Assembly (NCBI GenBank): GCA_017549025.1
Contig: JAFYWB010000029.1
Coordinates: forward strand, 1 to 64,000
Length of the DNA: 64,000 nucleotides
Direction: 5' to 3'
DNA from: Treponema sp.
GTDB lineage: Bacteria; Spirochaetota; Spirochaetia; Treponematales; Treponemataceae
Shown here: one piece after another, positions 53,182-61,632 of the stretch
How the letters are laid out: the number at the start of each line of letters is the position of its first letter
Numbering within the stretch: the first letter of the stretch is position 1
Program-made: the position numbers and the translations under genes
The notes under the pieces: generated by a model
What the model was told of the DNA's origin: nothing
Database searches by the model: none
What the model saw: the letters and a program-made list of their open reading frames with translations, nothing else

Positions 53182-54515
53182 TACAGCACCCGCAGCACAG
53201 CACATTTGAGATATTCCCCCTTGTCATAGCCCATAAGCTGAGGATGATCTGGGGCAGCTCCCCGCCGTTCCACAATTTGCACCCTTCTGTGGGCATCCTT
53301 GGCGGCATGGGCCAGCATATCGTAGAATGTAGCAGAATCAAAAAAGTGGGAACAGGAGCAGGTAACAAGGATTCCACCCTTCACCAGCAAGCCCATAGCC
53401 CGCAAATTGATTTCCTTATAGCCACCGTAGGCCTTCTCCACCTTGCCAGCACTTTTTGCAAAGGCTGGTGGATCAAGAATAATCATATCAAACTGACGTT
53501 TTTCTTCCTCATAGCTTCGCAAAAGATCGAATACATCGCTACAAACAGCAGTAATTCTGCTGCCCTCCTTACAAAGCTGCTTGTTTTGCTGGATATTTTC
53601 TTCCACCGTAGCAACAGCCTCAGGAGAAATATCTACAGAAATCACCGACTTTGCCCCACCAGCCAGAGCATTCAATCCAAAGGCTCCCGTGTGGGTAAAG
53701 GTGTCCAGCACCCGCCGTCCCTTGGCAAGGCTTGCCACCAGACGTCGATTTTCCTTTTGGTCCAAGAAGTAGCCAGTCTTTTGTCCTAGCTCCAAATCCA
53801 CCGTCAAAAGCACTCCATTTTCCTTGATGGTAATGCGAGGATTTCGCTCTGCACCAATCCAGCCCTTTTTCTGCTGCAAGCCTTCAAGCTCACGAACATG
53901 TACATCGCTGCGCTCATAGATTCCAAAGGGATGACACAGAGATTCTAGTGCCAGCAGAATCTCTTCTCGGAAAATTTCTGTGGCCAGACTCAAAAACTGA
54001 ATTGAAAGAAAGACACGACCTTCCACGTCGTAGTAGCGGTCCACCACCAAACCGGGGATTCCATCAGACTCACCAAAAATCAAGCGATAAGAATCAGCCT
54101 TGTTAAAGAACAGGTACCGCAGCTCCAGAGCCTGCTTTACTTTTTGCAAGAAAAATTCCTTGGTATAGTGATTGTGGATAGCAGCAAGGGAAAAGCTCTC
54201 CTTGGAGTTTTCTTCCACTGGCCCAAAAACTGATTCAGGCTTTTCTTGGGTTAAAAAACGGATAGCAATCTTGGAGTTGGGATTAAAGATTCCCGTTCCC
54301 AAAAAGAGGCCAGATTTAGAATACACCTCAACGGCACTGCCCGCTTCTACTGCCTTTAACTTCTTGCAGCTCCCAGCAGCCTCCAAGGACATCTGCTGAA
54401 CAGCACCAGCTTTCATATACTTTACAAAAAGAAGCTCATTGTCATACACCCATGGAGAACCAAGAAGAATATCGGCTTCTTCCTTGGCCTTCAGAAAAAA
54501 ACGTGGAAAAATCAT
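53181..54515 (-). CDS. RlmI-like 23S rRNA (cytosine) methyltransferase
   Basis: 444 aa from ATG at 54515. An N-terminal PUA domain (about 8-75) and a class I SAM methyltransferase domain (about 240-430). Motifs: VLDTFTHTGAFGL (SAM), ISVDISPEAV, IILDPPAFAKS (catalytic DPPAF), TCSCSHF, which are diagnostic for the RlmI/YccW group. It probably modifies a cytosine in 23S rRNA. A TTGAGC-17-TACTAT promoter puts transcription start at the ATG (6 nt spacing), with no Shine-Dalgarno sequence. Confidence 0.9.
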   Translation of the reverse strand: MIFPRFFLKAKEEADILLGSPWVYDNELLFVKYMKAGAVQQMSLEAAGSCKKLKAVEAGSAVEVYSKSGLFLGTGIFNPNSKIAIRFLTQEKPESVFGPVEENSKESFSLAAIHNHYTKEFFLQKVKQALELRYLFFNKADSYRLIFGESDGIPGLVVDRYYDVEGRVFLSIQFLSLATEIFREEILLALESLCHPFGIYERSDVHVRELEGLQQKKGWIGAERNPRITIKENGVLLTVDLELGQKTGYFLDQKENRRLVASLAKGRRVLDTFTHTGAFGLNALAGGAKSVISVDISPEAVATVEENIQQNKQLCKEGSRITAVCSDVFDLLRSYEEEKRQFDMIILDPPAFAKSAGKVEKAYGGYKEINLRAMGLLVKGGILVTCSCSHFFDSATFYDMLAHAAKDAHRRVQIVERRGAAPDHPQLMGYDKGEYLKCAVLRVL

Positions 54516-54521
54516 GGCATC

Positions 54522-54550
54522 ATAGTACCGCAAAATTGATGAAAGCTCAA
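54522..54550 (-). promoter_or_regulatory. Promoter of RlmI-like gene, predicted leaderless
   Basis: TTGAGC (54545-54550), 17-nt spacer, TACTAT (54522-54527), 6 nt before the ATG. Confidence 0.55.
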
Positions 54551-54640
54551 CAGAAGGGAAACTGACAGACGTAAGGAGACCTCAAGACAGGAAAACACAA
54601 CTTTTTACTAAAAACCTCTTGTAAATAACCTTTTCCACAT

Positions 54641-54687
54641 AAAAAAAAATAGCCTTGGAACTCCGTCAAAAGGCGAAATCCCAAGGC
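54641..54687 (-). terminator. Terminator of pfp
   Basis: Minus strand GCCTTGG (54681-54687) pairs with CCAAGGC (54652-54658), followed by a T-run (A9 at 54641-54649). Confidence 0.85.
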
Positions 54688-54706
54688 TCATTGTCACAAA
54701 ATCACA

Positions 54707-56368
54707 CTAGCAGCGTTCCAGCCGAATAGTCTTTGTGGTCAAGTCGCATACCTCGGTGGGTCCATAGTACTGGATGGCTCCAGGGAAGAGGTAGCTGGTG
54801 TTTACTGCCCAGTCGTCACGATGAGCGGCAAACTCCTTGAAGGGCTTTCCATCCAGCTCCACCAAAGCCTTGCGGATAACAGGCTTCTTGGAACCATGGC
54901 GCTGCTCCATGTTCATCATCATGGTCAAGGGAATACCACCTGCAGTCCACTGAGCAGCAGGAGCGGTCAAGTTGCGAACGGAAGAAAGATATCCTGTTAC
55001 ACCGCTGGCAATCAACATAAAGGCTGTGTAACCAAGGGCATAGCAATAGTCAGCATCAAAGTTGGAGGGGAATGCACAGCGTCCCTCATAGCCAAAGAAG
55101 TGGGTGTAGGAGCTGAACTTACCGGTATAGGTTCCTTCCTTCTTCATGGCAGCCAAACGCTCTTCTACCATGGAAGCCAGCAGCTTTTCTGTTTCGATGC
55201 GGGAAACCTGTACGTTTCCGTGGGGGTCACGGTCTGCCAAGAACTGAGCAGCAATGGCTTCAGGCAAGGAAGCAAAGGTTTCGTAGGAAGCTGCAGTCAG
55301 GTGAGACTTGAGCCAATCCTTGCGGGCAGCAAAATTAGCCAATCCGTTGAACTCGTCCTGATGTCCAGCCATGGTGTCGTTCAATTCGGCAATCAAGCTC
55401 TTCATTTCAGGAATGAATTCCACCAAGCCTTCGGGAATCAAAACGATTCCAAAGTTTTCCTTGTTCTCTGCACGCTTGGCGATTACCTTACAAATGTCAT
55501 CGGTAATGGCACGCAAGGTCATCTTCTTTGCTTCAACTTCCTCAGAAATCAAGCATACGTTGGGCTGTGTCTGCAGGGCGCATTCCAAAGCAATGTGGCT
55601 GGCAGAGCGTCCCATCAGCTTGATAAAGTGCCAGTACTTCTTGGCACTGTTAGCATCACGGCCAATATTTCCAATCAGCTCGGAATAAGTCTTACAAGCA
55701 GTGTCGAATCCAAAGCTTGTTTCAATCTGCTCATTCTTCAAGTCACCGTCGATAGTCTTGGGAACACCGATAACACGGGTCTTCTTTCCCAGCTCCAAGA
55801 AACGCTCTGCCAACAAGGCTGCATTTGTGTTGGAGTCATCACCACCGATGATTACGATGGCATCCAGGTCAAGCTTTTCTGCAGTGGCAACGCTAGCTGC
55901 ATACTGCTCAGGAGTCTCAATCTTGGTGCGTCCAGAACCAATCATGTCGAATCCACCAGTGTTGCGGTATTCATCCATGAAGGCATCAGTAATTTCTACA
56001 TATTCACCATCAATAAGACCAGAGGGACCACCTGTAAAACCGATAACTACAGAATCCTTATTTCCCTTCTTGATTCCGTCATAGAGACCGGCAATAACAT
56101 TGTGTCCACCGGGAGCCTGTCCACCAGAAAGAATGATTCCAACACGGATTTTCTTCAGGGCATCGGGATTGTTACCCTGCTTGAACAAAGCCTCTGGCTT
56201 TCCGTAGGTATTCTTGAACAGGTTCTCCAGCTCAGCCTGATCAGCAATGGCGCTGGTGGGCTTTCCAAAATCGATTACAATGTTCTCAGGCTTGTTGTCT
56301 GCCAGAACAGCAGGCAGCTTTGGCTGATACTCATAGCGGAACTTCTGCAATGCAGATACAGTTTTCAT
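54707..56368 (-). CDS. PPi-dependent 6-phosphofructokinase
   Basis: 553 aa, the long type (plant beta-like) PPi-PFK. It uses pyrophosphate in place of ATP in the fructose 6-phosphate to fructose 1,6-bisphosphate step and is reversible. [27 protein letters not shown] (GGDD in place of ATP-type GGDG is the PPi signature) and [30 protein letters not shown] holds the M-G-R sugar-binding segment. Spirochetes such as Borrelia and Treponema use this enzyme in glycolysis. GAGGAG precedes the ATG. The gene is transcribed alone. Confidence 0.95.
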   Translation of the reverse strand: MKTVSALQKFRYEYQPKLPAVLADNKPENIVIDFGKPTSAIADQAELENLFKNTYGKPEALFKQGNNPDALKKIRVGIILSGGQAPGGHNVIAGLYDGIKKGNKDSVVIGFTGGPSGLIDGEYVEITDAFMDEYRNTGGFDMIGSGRTKIETPEQYAASVATAEKLDLDAIVIIGGDDSNTNAALLAERFLELGKKTRVIGVPKTIDGDLKNEQIETSFGFDTACKTYSELIGNIGRDANSAKKYWHFIKLMGRSASHIALECALQTQPNVCLISEEVEAKKMTLRAITDDICKVIAKRAENKENFGIVLIPEGLVEFIPEMKSLIAELNDTMAGHQDEFNGLANFAARKDWLKSHLTAASYETFASLPEAIAAQFLADRDPHGNVQVSRIETEKLLASMVEERLAAMKKEGTYTGKFSSYTHFFGYEGRCAFPSNFDADYCYALGYTAFMLIASGVTGYLSSVRNLTAPAAQWTAGGIPLTMMMNMEQRHGSKKPVIRKALVELDGKPFKEFAAHRDDWAVNTSYLFPGAIQYYGPTEVCDLTTKTIRLERC

Positions 56369-56459
56369 GGCTTCTCCTCGAATTTACGGCTACTGATAAG
56401 GACGTCACATTCCAGACGCCTCCCAAAGGGAAATCATCCTCACCGGATTAATTGGATAT

Positions 56460-56489
56460 ATTTTACACTATTTCTAGGGTATTATTCAA
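56460..56489 (-). promoter_or_regulatory. Promoter of pfp
   Basis: TTGAAT (56484-56489), 18-nt spacer, TAAAAT (56460-56465), with a leader of about 85 nt before the start. Confidence 0.5.
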
Positions 56490-56524
56490 GGCAACAGAAA
56501 AAATAAAAAACTTTGAAAAATCTA

Positions 56525-56553
56525 TTGACTAAATCAAGTTTGTCTGATATGTT
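56525..56553 (+). promoter_or_regulatory. Promoter of tRNA-Met
   Basis: TTGACT (56525-56530), exact 17-nt spacer and TATGTT (56548-56553). Confidence 0.75.
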
Positions 56554-56565
56554 GTTATTCGTTAC

Positions 56566-56638
56566 GGCGACATAGCTCAGTAGGTAGAGCAAACGGCTCA
56601 TATCCGTTCGGTCATAGGTTCGATCCCTATTGTCGCTA
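56566..56638 (+). tRNA. tRNA with CAT anticodon (probably elongator Met)
   Basis: 73 nt. Acceptor GGCGACA pairs with TGTCGCT (one G-T pair), discriminator A; anticodon stem AACGG/CCGTT encloses CTCATAT, anticodon CAT. An elongator tRNA-Met is likely, but a CAU tRNA read as Ile after lysidine modification is not excluded. It is not an initiator, since the acceptor's first pair is not mismatched. CCA not encoded. Confidence 0.92.
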
Positions 56639-56645
56639 GATTTGG

Positions 56646-56679
56646 AAGGTAATTTGTGGTAAGCAAATTACCTTTTTTT
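56646..56679 (+). terminator. Terminator after the tRNA, 29 nt before argF
   Basis: AAGGTAATTTG (56646-56656) pairs with CAAATTACCTT (56664-56674), followed by a T-run. Confidence 0.85.
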
Positions 56680-56708
56680 ATTTCTACCCATTCACAGCGG
56701 AGGAACCC

Positions 56709-57659
56709 ATGTTACCAGAAATTTTCAAAGCTCCATTCAAAGGAAGGTCATTGCTGAACTGGATTGACTACACTCCCCAGGAAATCCTTCAGATTCTTGA
56801 CCTAGCATCCCAGGTAAAGGCTGAGTCTCGTCGAGGCGAGATTCACCAGAGATTTAGAGGCAAGACCATTGCCCTTATTTTTGAAAAGCGTTCCACCAGA
56901 ACCCGCTGTTCCTTTGAAACTGCCTTCGGAGAGGAGGGAGGCCATCCTGTGTTCCTTTCTTCCCAGGACATTCAGCTGGGAGCAAAGGAGTCCATCGAAG
57001 ACACCGCCCGTGTTTTAGGCAGAATGTTCTCCGCCATTGAATTCCGCGGTTTTTCACAAAAACACGTAGAGCTTTTGGCTCAGCATTCTGGAGTGCCTGT
57101 TATCAATGGTCTTACCGATGACTTCCACCCCACCCAGGTTTTGGCAGACGTGCTTACCATGAAGGAGCATTTTGGTCGCATTGCAGGCTTGAATCTAGCC
57201 TTCTGCGGAGACGGAAGAAACAACGTCGCTCGCTCCCTGATGTTGATTTGTGCTAAGCTGGGAATCAACTTCACCATCCTCAGTCCCGAAGAACTTTTCC
57301 CCGATGCAGCAATTCAAGAAATCTGCAAGCCTTTCGCCGAAAAATCAGGGGCTAAAATCACCATTTCCAAAGATATTTCCCTTGTAAAAGATGCTGATTG
57401 CGTTTATACTGATGTATGGACTTCTATGGGAGAGGAAGCTCTCAAAGAAAGCCGAACCGCTCTTTTAACACCTTACCAAGTTAATCAGGATTTGATGAAG
57501 GCAACAGAAAAAGAGGAAACCATCTTCCTTCACTGCTTGCCCGCTGTCAAAGGAGAAGAGGTTACTGAAGAGGTATTTGAAGGAGCAAATAGCTTGGTTT
57601 GGGAACAGGCAGAAAACAGAAAGCATACCATTAAGGCTATCATGCTGTCTTTGCTGTAG
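56709..57659 (+). CDS. argF: Ornithine carbamoyltransferase
   Basis: 316 aa. Makes citrulline from ornithine and carbamoyl phosphate (or, in reverse, feeds the arginine deiminase pathway). Carbamoyl-phosphate site FEKRSTRTRCSFE (STRTR), HPTQ in DDFHPTQVLADV, and HCLPA in FLHCLPAVKGEEV near residue 273. SMG in DVWTSMGEE matches the ornithine-binding loop, so this is OTC and not aspartate carbamoyltransferase. GGAGG precedes the ATG. No promoter fits clearly between the upstream terminator and the gene. Confidence 0.95.
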   Translation: MLPEIFKAPFKGRSLLNWIDYTPQEILQILDLASQVKAESRRGEIHQRFRGKTIALIFEKRSTRTRCSFETAFGEEGGHPVFLSSQDIQLGAKESIEDTARVLGRMFSAIEFRGFSQKHVELLAQHSGVPVINGLTDDFHPTQVLADVLTMKEHFGRIAGLNLAFCGDGRNNVARSLMLICAKLGINFTILSPEELFPDAAIQEICKPFAEKSGAKITISKDISLVKDADCVYTDVWTSMGEEALKESRTALLTPYQVNQDLMKATEKEETIFLHCLPAVKGEEVTEEVFEGANSLVWEQAENRKHTIKAIMLSLL

Positions 57660-57680
57660 TTTTCAGGCTAAAAAAAAGTC

Positions 57681-57696
57681 TCCTATGTACATAGGA
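57681..57696 (+). promoter_or_regulatory. 16-bp perfect palindrome upstream of secreted protein gene
   Basis: TCCTATGTACATAGGA reads the same on both strands and lies just before the AAAGGAG ribosome site (57701-57706). It may be an operator for a dimeric regulator; as RNA it would fold only with a very tight loop. Confidence 0.4.
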
Positions 57697-57713
57697 ATAA
57701 AAGGAGTTGCAGA

Positions 57714-58139
57714 ATGAAGAAAAGCTTGCTTGCACTGTTGCTGGTGTTTGGTCTGACTGTAGCTGGAGTTTTTGCTCAGGAACAGGATGCCCAGACAAAC
57801 AAGTACGATGGAAACTTGACCTACCGCAACGTTGTTGTTTACAAGGTTTTTGATCACAAGGATGTGGTTATCGTTATGTACGCCAAACATGATAAGAGCA
57901 TGGGACAGGTAATGGTTCCCAAGTCTTGGCTTCACGAAAATCCACGAAAATTGACATATAGGGAATTGCCCGTTGGACTGAACCCCTATATGACTGTTCT
58001 TGAGAAGGATGGGGAATTCTACAAGGTAATCCTCAATCTTCCTCCAGTAAGAAGTCCAGACCACGTTTGGACCGTAGCAAAGCCCTATACCGATATCGGT
58101 GATGCTGCCAGTGCAGAAACCTTGGAGTTAGATTTCTAA
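57714..58139 (+). CDS. Secreted hypothetical protein, 141 aa
   Basis: Signal peptide (KKSLLALLLVFGLTVAGVFA, cleavage after AFA-like FAQ near residue 22), so it is probably periplasmic. The mature part of about 120 aa is beta-rich with repeated V/Y patterns (YRNVVVYKVFDHKDVVIVMYAK) and no Cys. AAAGGAG lies 7 nt upstream. No recognised family; may be a treponemal lineage protein. It sits in a run with argF, the M24 peptidase and nrnA, with a 16-bp palindrome in its leader. Confidence 0.78.
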   Translation: MKKSLLALLLVFGLTVAGVFAQEQDAQTNKYDGNLTYRNVVVYKVFDHKDVVIVMYAKHDKSMGQVMVPKSWLHENPRKLTYRELPVGLNPYMTVLEKDGEFYKVILNLPPVRSPDHVWTVAKPYTDIGDAASAETLELDF

Positions 58140-58143
58140 ACAC

Positions 58144-59400
58144 ATGACTTGTCTTGAAAAGATACAAGTTGTCTCACAACAAGAGTCAGCCGTTTCAGCT
58201 TTGGACGGCTGGCTTTTTACTGATTTTGCAGGCAGAGACAATCTTACAAAAGACCTGCTTCAATTACCCTTAGATGGAATGACCACCCGACGGTGGATTT
58301 ACATTGTACCTCCCATGGGAGAACCAGTAAAGATTCTTCATAAAATTGAACCTCACGCTCTAGACTCCCTTCCCGGTGAGCATAAGATTTTTTATTCCTC
58401 CCAGCAGGAATTAAAGGCTGCCTTGTCCCAGTACAAGGAGAAGACCTTGGCTCTCCTGTGGGATCCAAATTTGCCAGTTATCTCCACTGTTGATGGTGGA
58501 TTTATCACCCTTCTCCAAGGAGAAGGAATTACAATTACCAGTGCCGCAAAGCTTTTGCAGCGTTACAAGGGAATTCTTTCTGCAGCAAGCATTCAAAGTC
58601 AGGAACGAGCAGCTGCATTGCTCTATAAAATCATTTATGACACCTGGGATTTTATCTGCCAGCATTATCGTTCCAAGGAGCCCTTGAACGAGCGGGCAGT
58701 ACAAATCTTTATCTTGGAACAATTCTATAAGTATAAGCTCACTACAAACCATAGTCCCGTTGTTGCCTTTGGAGCCCATACTGGAGACCCCCACTACGAG
58801 GTTCCAGAAGATGGTGGCAAGGTAGCCGAAGAGGGCGATATTATCCAGTTGGATATTTGGGCCAAGGAGCGACTGGCAGATGACGGCCAAGGTGGTGTTT
58901 CTGCCACAGTACCTGCTTATGCAGACATTTCGTGGGTGGGTGTTTTTGGTGATGTAGTGCCACAGGAAGCTGAAAAAAGATTTTCCGTCCTGTGTCAGGC
59001 ACGAGATTCTGTTGCCACGGCCATTACAGAGGCTGCAACAAAAGGAATCCGCCTCACTGGTGCAGAGCTAGATCTTCAGGTTCGTTCCATTATCGAAAAG
59101 GCTGGATACGGCAGCTACATCAAGCACCGAACTGGTCATGGCATTGACTCTGAAGTCCACGGAAGTGGCACCAATCTTGACGGAAGCGAGTTCCCCGATT
59201 ACAGACAGCTATTGCCTGGTAGTAGTTTTTCTGTGGAACCAGGAATTTACGGACAGGATTTTGGTATGAGAACTGAAATCGACATTTATATCGATGAAGC
59301 TGGCATGCCCATTGTGTCTGGGAAGAAATTCAACCAAGGAAAGCTCGGTCAGCACTCCATTCCCCAGCAGAGACTTCTTACAACCAAGGATATATTATGA
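58144..59400 (+). CDS. M24-family metallopeptidase (aminopeptidase P-like)
   Basis: 418 aa, cytoplasmic. N-terminal creatinase-like region (about 1-160) and a pita-bread M24 domain. Metal-binding residues: first Asp in IIQLDIWAKE, second Asp in ADISWVGVFGD, His in RTGHGIDSEVHG, Glu in FSVEPGIYG and Glu in RTEIDIYI. One motif reads LDIWA in place of LDxG, which hints at altered metal or substrate geometry. These enzymes cleave X-Pro dipeptides or related amides. It overlaps the next gene by ATGA. Confidence 0.85.
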   Translation: MTCLEKIQVVSQQESAVSALDGWLFTDFAGRDNLTKDLLQLPLDGMTTRRWIYIVPPMGEPVKILHKIEPHALDSLPGEHKIFYSSQQELKAALSQYKEKTLALLWDPNLPVISTVDGGFITLLQGEGITITSAAKLLQRYKGILSAASIQSQERAAALLYKIIYDTWDFICQHYRSKEPLNERAVQIFILEQFYKYKLTTNHSPVVAFGAHTGDPHYEVPEDGGKVAEEGDIIQLDIWAKERLADDGQGGVSATVPAYADISWVGVFGDVVPQEAEKRFSVLCQARDSVATAITEAATKGIRLTGAELDLQVRSIIEKAGYGSYIKHRTGHGIDSEVHGSGTNLDGSEFPDYRQLLPGSSFSVEPGIYGQDFGMRTEIDIYIDEAGMPIVSGKKFNQGKLGQHSIPQQRLLTTKDIL

Positions 59401-60395
59401 AGATTATAACTGATGAGCAGGCACAGCAATTCAAGGACTTTGTGCAGGCATACGACAGCTTCATTATTGTGGGACACAAGGAACCAGATGGAGACTGCAT
59501 TGCCTCTTCCTTGGGGGTTGCAGCAATTCTGAAAAAGATGGGCAAGCCCTACCAGCTGATTTCAGCAGGCCCCTTCAAGCGCACCGAAATCAAGGACTAC
59601 GAAAAGCTTTTTGGACGGCAGGCTACAGTTCTGCAAACTGGAAAGAAAACTGCAATGATTATTGTAGATTGTGGAGAGTTCAAGCGTATCGGAGAAATTT
59701 TTTCTCAGGATACCCTTGTTATGGACTTGTCCACCCGTCCCACCTTTTTCATAGACAATCACAAAACCTCATCTCCAGAATCTCTAACCTATATCATTGA
59801 GCCTACCTCACCTGCTACCTCCTATTTGGTTCAGCAGCTCTACGAAAAATTGGTTGGTCCCTTGGACAAGGATACCGCTCAGATTCTTTTCTTTGGTTTG
59901 TGTACCGATACAGGATATTTCCGTTTTCTGGAAGAAAATTCCAGCGATATCTTTATGGCAGCAGCCCGCATGGTTGAAGCTGGGGTAAGCCCTCGAACCA
60001 CCTATGACACCATGACAAGCGGTAAGCCCTTTTCCACCAGAAAGCTGTTAGGAGTACTGTTGGAGCGGTCTACCCAATATTACGATGGAAAACTCATTAT
60101 CACCTACGAAACCCAGGATGATACCCGACGATATGGCGGCGAAGGGCGGGATTCTGATAGCCTCTACCAACTGCTTTTGTCCTGTGTGGGAGTAGAAGTA
60201 GTAGTATTCATTCGTCAGGAAACGGAGCAGTCCTGCACCATGGGACTTCGTTCTAAGGACCAGGTGGATGTAAGCACCGTGGCAGCAAGCTTTGGTGGCG
60301 GTGGACATAAAAATGCCTCTGGCTGCAGTACCCCTGGTACCATCGACGAATTGATTCCCAAGCTCCTTGCAGAGTTTGAACCAGCCTTAAAATAA
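59397..60395 (+). CDS. DHH-family phosphoesterase, NrnA-like
   Basis: 332 aa. DHH/DHHA1 phosphoesterase: VGHKEPDGDCIAS (DGD), IIVDCG (DCG), IDNHKTS (DNHK, which takes the place of DHH), CTDTGYFRF, and the DHHA1 signature FGGGGHKNASG near the end. NrnA acts on nanoRNA (2-5 nt) and on 3'-phosphoadenosine 5'-phosphate (pAp). Length and motif order fit NrnA. ATG overlaps the M24 stop; terminator at 60406-60442 closes the run. Confidence 0.9.
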   Translation: MKIITDEQAQQFKDFVQAYDSFIIVGHKEPDGDCIASSLGVAAILKKMGKPYQLISAGPFKRTEIKDYEKLFGRQATVLQTGKKTAMIIVDCGEFKRIGEIFSQDTLVMDLSTRPTFFIDNHKTSSPESLTYIIEPTSPATSYLVQQLYEKLVGPLDKDTAQILFFGLCTDTGYFRFLEENSSDIFMAAARMVEAGVSPRTTYDTMTSGKPFSTRKLLGVLLERSTQYYDGKLIITYETQDDTRRYGGEGRDSDSLYQLLLSCVGVEVVVFIRQETEQSCTMGLRSKDQVDVSTVAASFGGGGHKNASGCSTPGTIDELIPKLLAEFEPALK

Positions 60396-60405
60396 GCACT
60401 GAAAA

Positions 60406-60442
60406 AAAAGATTCAAAGGTTTTCCTTTGAATCTTTTTTTTT
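60406..60442 (+). terminator. Intrinsic terminator after NrnA-like gene
   Basis: AAAAGATTCAAAGG (60406-60419), loop TTTT, CCTTTGAATCTTTT (60424-60437), then T-run. Confidence 0.9.
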
Positions 60443-60443
60443 A

Positions 60444-60689
60444 TTACGGTTCTACAATTTTTGGAGAACCGTAACAAAGGCGAGTCAAGGGTTTAAGCAA
60501 AGCGTCCCTTGACCGACTGTCTTCAAAAAGTTCTCAAAATCTCCTAAAAAATTTATTTTTTCTCTTTTTATAAATTTTTTAGATTTTTTTATAATAAAAA
60601 TAAAGAAAAATAAATTTTTTAAAATAAAAAATCTCGGAAATTCCCTACAAATATATCAAAAAAATCTAGTTTTCCACACAATTTTAAGT
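60444..60689 (+). other. Non-coding region with two inverted repeats and A/T tracts
   Basis: About 340 bp between the NrnA-like stop and the next ATG hold no gene. IR1: TTACGGTTCT (60444-60453) and AGAACCGTAA (60465-60474). IR2: GTCAAGGG (60484-60491) and CCCTTGAC (60506-60513). Then about 120 bp of A/T runs (60538-60660), likely bent DNA. The spacing fits activator sites and a looping region for the sigma-54 promoter just downstream, though IR1 may only be a second terminator arm. Confidence 0.55.
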
Positions 60690-60706
60690 TGGCACGATTC
60701 TTGCAA
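60690..60706 (+). promoter_or_regulatory. Sigma-54 (RpoN) promoter
   Basis: TGGCACG-ATTC-TTGCAA: the -24 GG (60691-60692) and -12 GC (60703-60704) are in the required register and both elements match the consensus. Predicted transcription start about 60715; AAGGAGG (60723-60729) and ATG at 60736 follow. Confidence 0.85.
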
Positions 60707-60735
60707 TATATTCAGTATCATTAAGGAGGCATAAA

Positions 60736-61617
60736 ATGCTAGCAGTCAACAAAATTTATGTGTGTTACAAAAATCAGGAAATTTCAAAGGAAAAGGCAGT
60801 ATCCTGTCTTTTAGCTGAAATTTTCAAGTCGCCCTTGTACTATTGTACGGAGCGTTTACCAGAAGATGAAATCAGTAGCTTTCTCATCTGGATTCATCAC
60901 CACATTCCCAAGATACTGGAAAACTATGATGATTCCAGTACCACCTTTCTCACCTACTTCACCTCCAGCGTACGCCTTAGGTACAAAAGCTGGAAGAGGT
61001 CAACGGTAAAGCAACGGTGCTTTCAAGAGGTACTGGATAACCAACAGTATCTAGATTATACGGAATCAAACGAAAATGAATCCCAAGTAAGCGAAACGCC
61101 ACCAGAGTATGAAATAGAATCTGAAAATAACATCAGCTTGAAGGAGCCATTGACAAAAAAACAGGCAACTACCCTTCTGGTTTTGTCATTGAAGTCCTAT
61201 TACCTGCTTTCAGATAGAGTCGTCGCAACGATTCCTGCCCTCACAGGGATTAGTCCCCAGGAATTCAGCCAATACTTAAGGTCCATTGAAGATAAGATGC
61301 AGGACAAGCTAGAAATCCGCAAACACTTGGAAAATCGGGTAAACATGTCCTATATCATGTGCCAGCAATATGCCATTGAGCTGTCAAACATGACCGCAGA
61401 TAGCTGCCAGTATCAGATTGTTTTCCAAAAATATGAAAACCAGAAGAAAAAGCTGGATTACTTGAGATACCGGCACAAGACCTTCAATTTGAAGCCATCA
61501 AACAGAATGGTGGAGGATGTTTTGAATTTGCCAGAAGGAAGCGTACGTAGGATTCTAGCTACTGCAGGTAAATCAATCGATCAAATTCTCTCGCTTCTTG
61601 ACCTTAAAAAGGAGTAA
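60736..61617 (+). CDS. Sigma-54-controlled HTH/sigma-like protein of unknown function
   Basis: 293 aa with a perfect AAGGAGG site 6 nt before the ATG. I do not recognise the family. Residues 10-95 have a helical pattern similar to sigma-70 region 2 (ENYDDSSTTFLTYFTSSVRLRYKSW resembles the F..Y....R.R stretch). An acidic linker (about 105-130) follows, then a helical domain. The C-terminus (PSNRMVEDVLNLPEGSVRRILATA) looks like a helix-turn-helix. So it may be a DNA-binding regulator or alternative sigma/anti-sigma-type protein; this is inference. Driven by a sigma-54 promoter, it is likely induced by an enhancer-binding activator. Confidence 0.7.
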   Translation: MLAVNKIYVCYKNQEISKEKAVSCLLAEIFKSPLYYCTERLPEDEISSFLIWIHHHIPKILENYDDSSTTFLTYFTSSVRLRYKSWKRSTVKQRCFQEVLDNQQYLDYTESNENESQVSETPPEYEIESENNISLKEPLTKKQATTLLVLSLKSYYLLSDRVVATIPALTGISPQEFSQYLRSIEDKMQDKLEIRKHLENRVNMSYIMCQQYAIELSNMTADSCQYQIVFQKYENQKKKLDYLRYRHKTFNLKPSNRMVEDVLNLPEGSVRRILATAGKSIDQILSLLDLKKE

Positions 61618-61632
61618 ATGATAGGATAAACT

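Noticed and set aside
54821-56506. 561-aa open frame antisense to pfp
   Set aside because: It lies almost wholly opposite a clear PPi-PFK gene, has no ribosome site or known motifs and reflects codon bias of the real gene on the other strand.
61618-61629. Three-codon minigene ATG ATA GGA TAA after the sigma-like gene
   Set aside because: AAGGAG lies before it, but such short frames arise by chance; rdgB has its own AGGA site.
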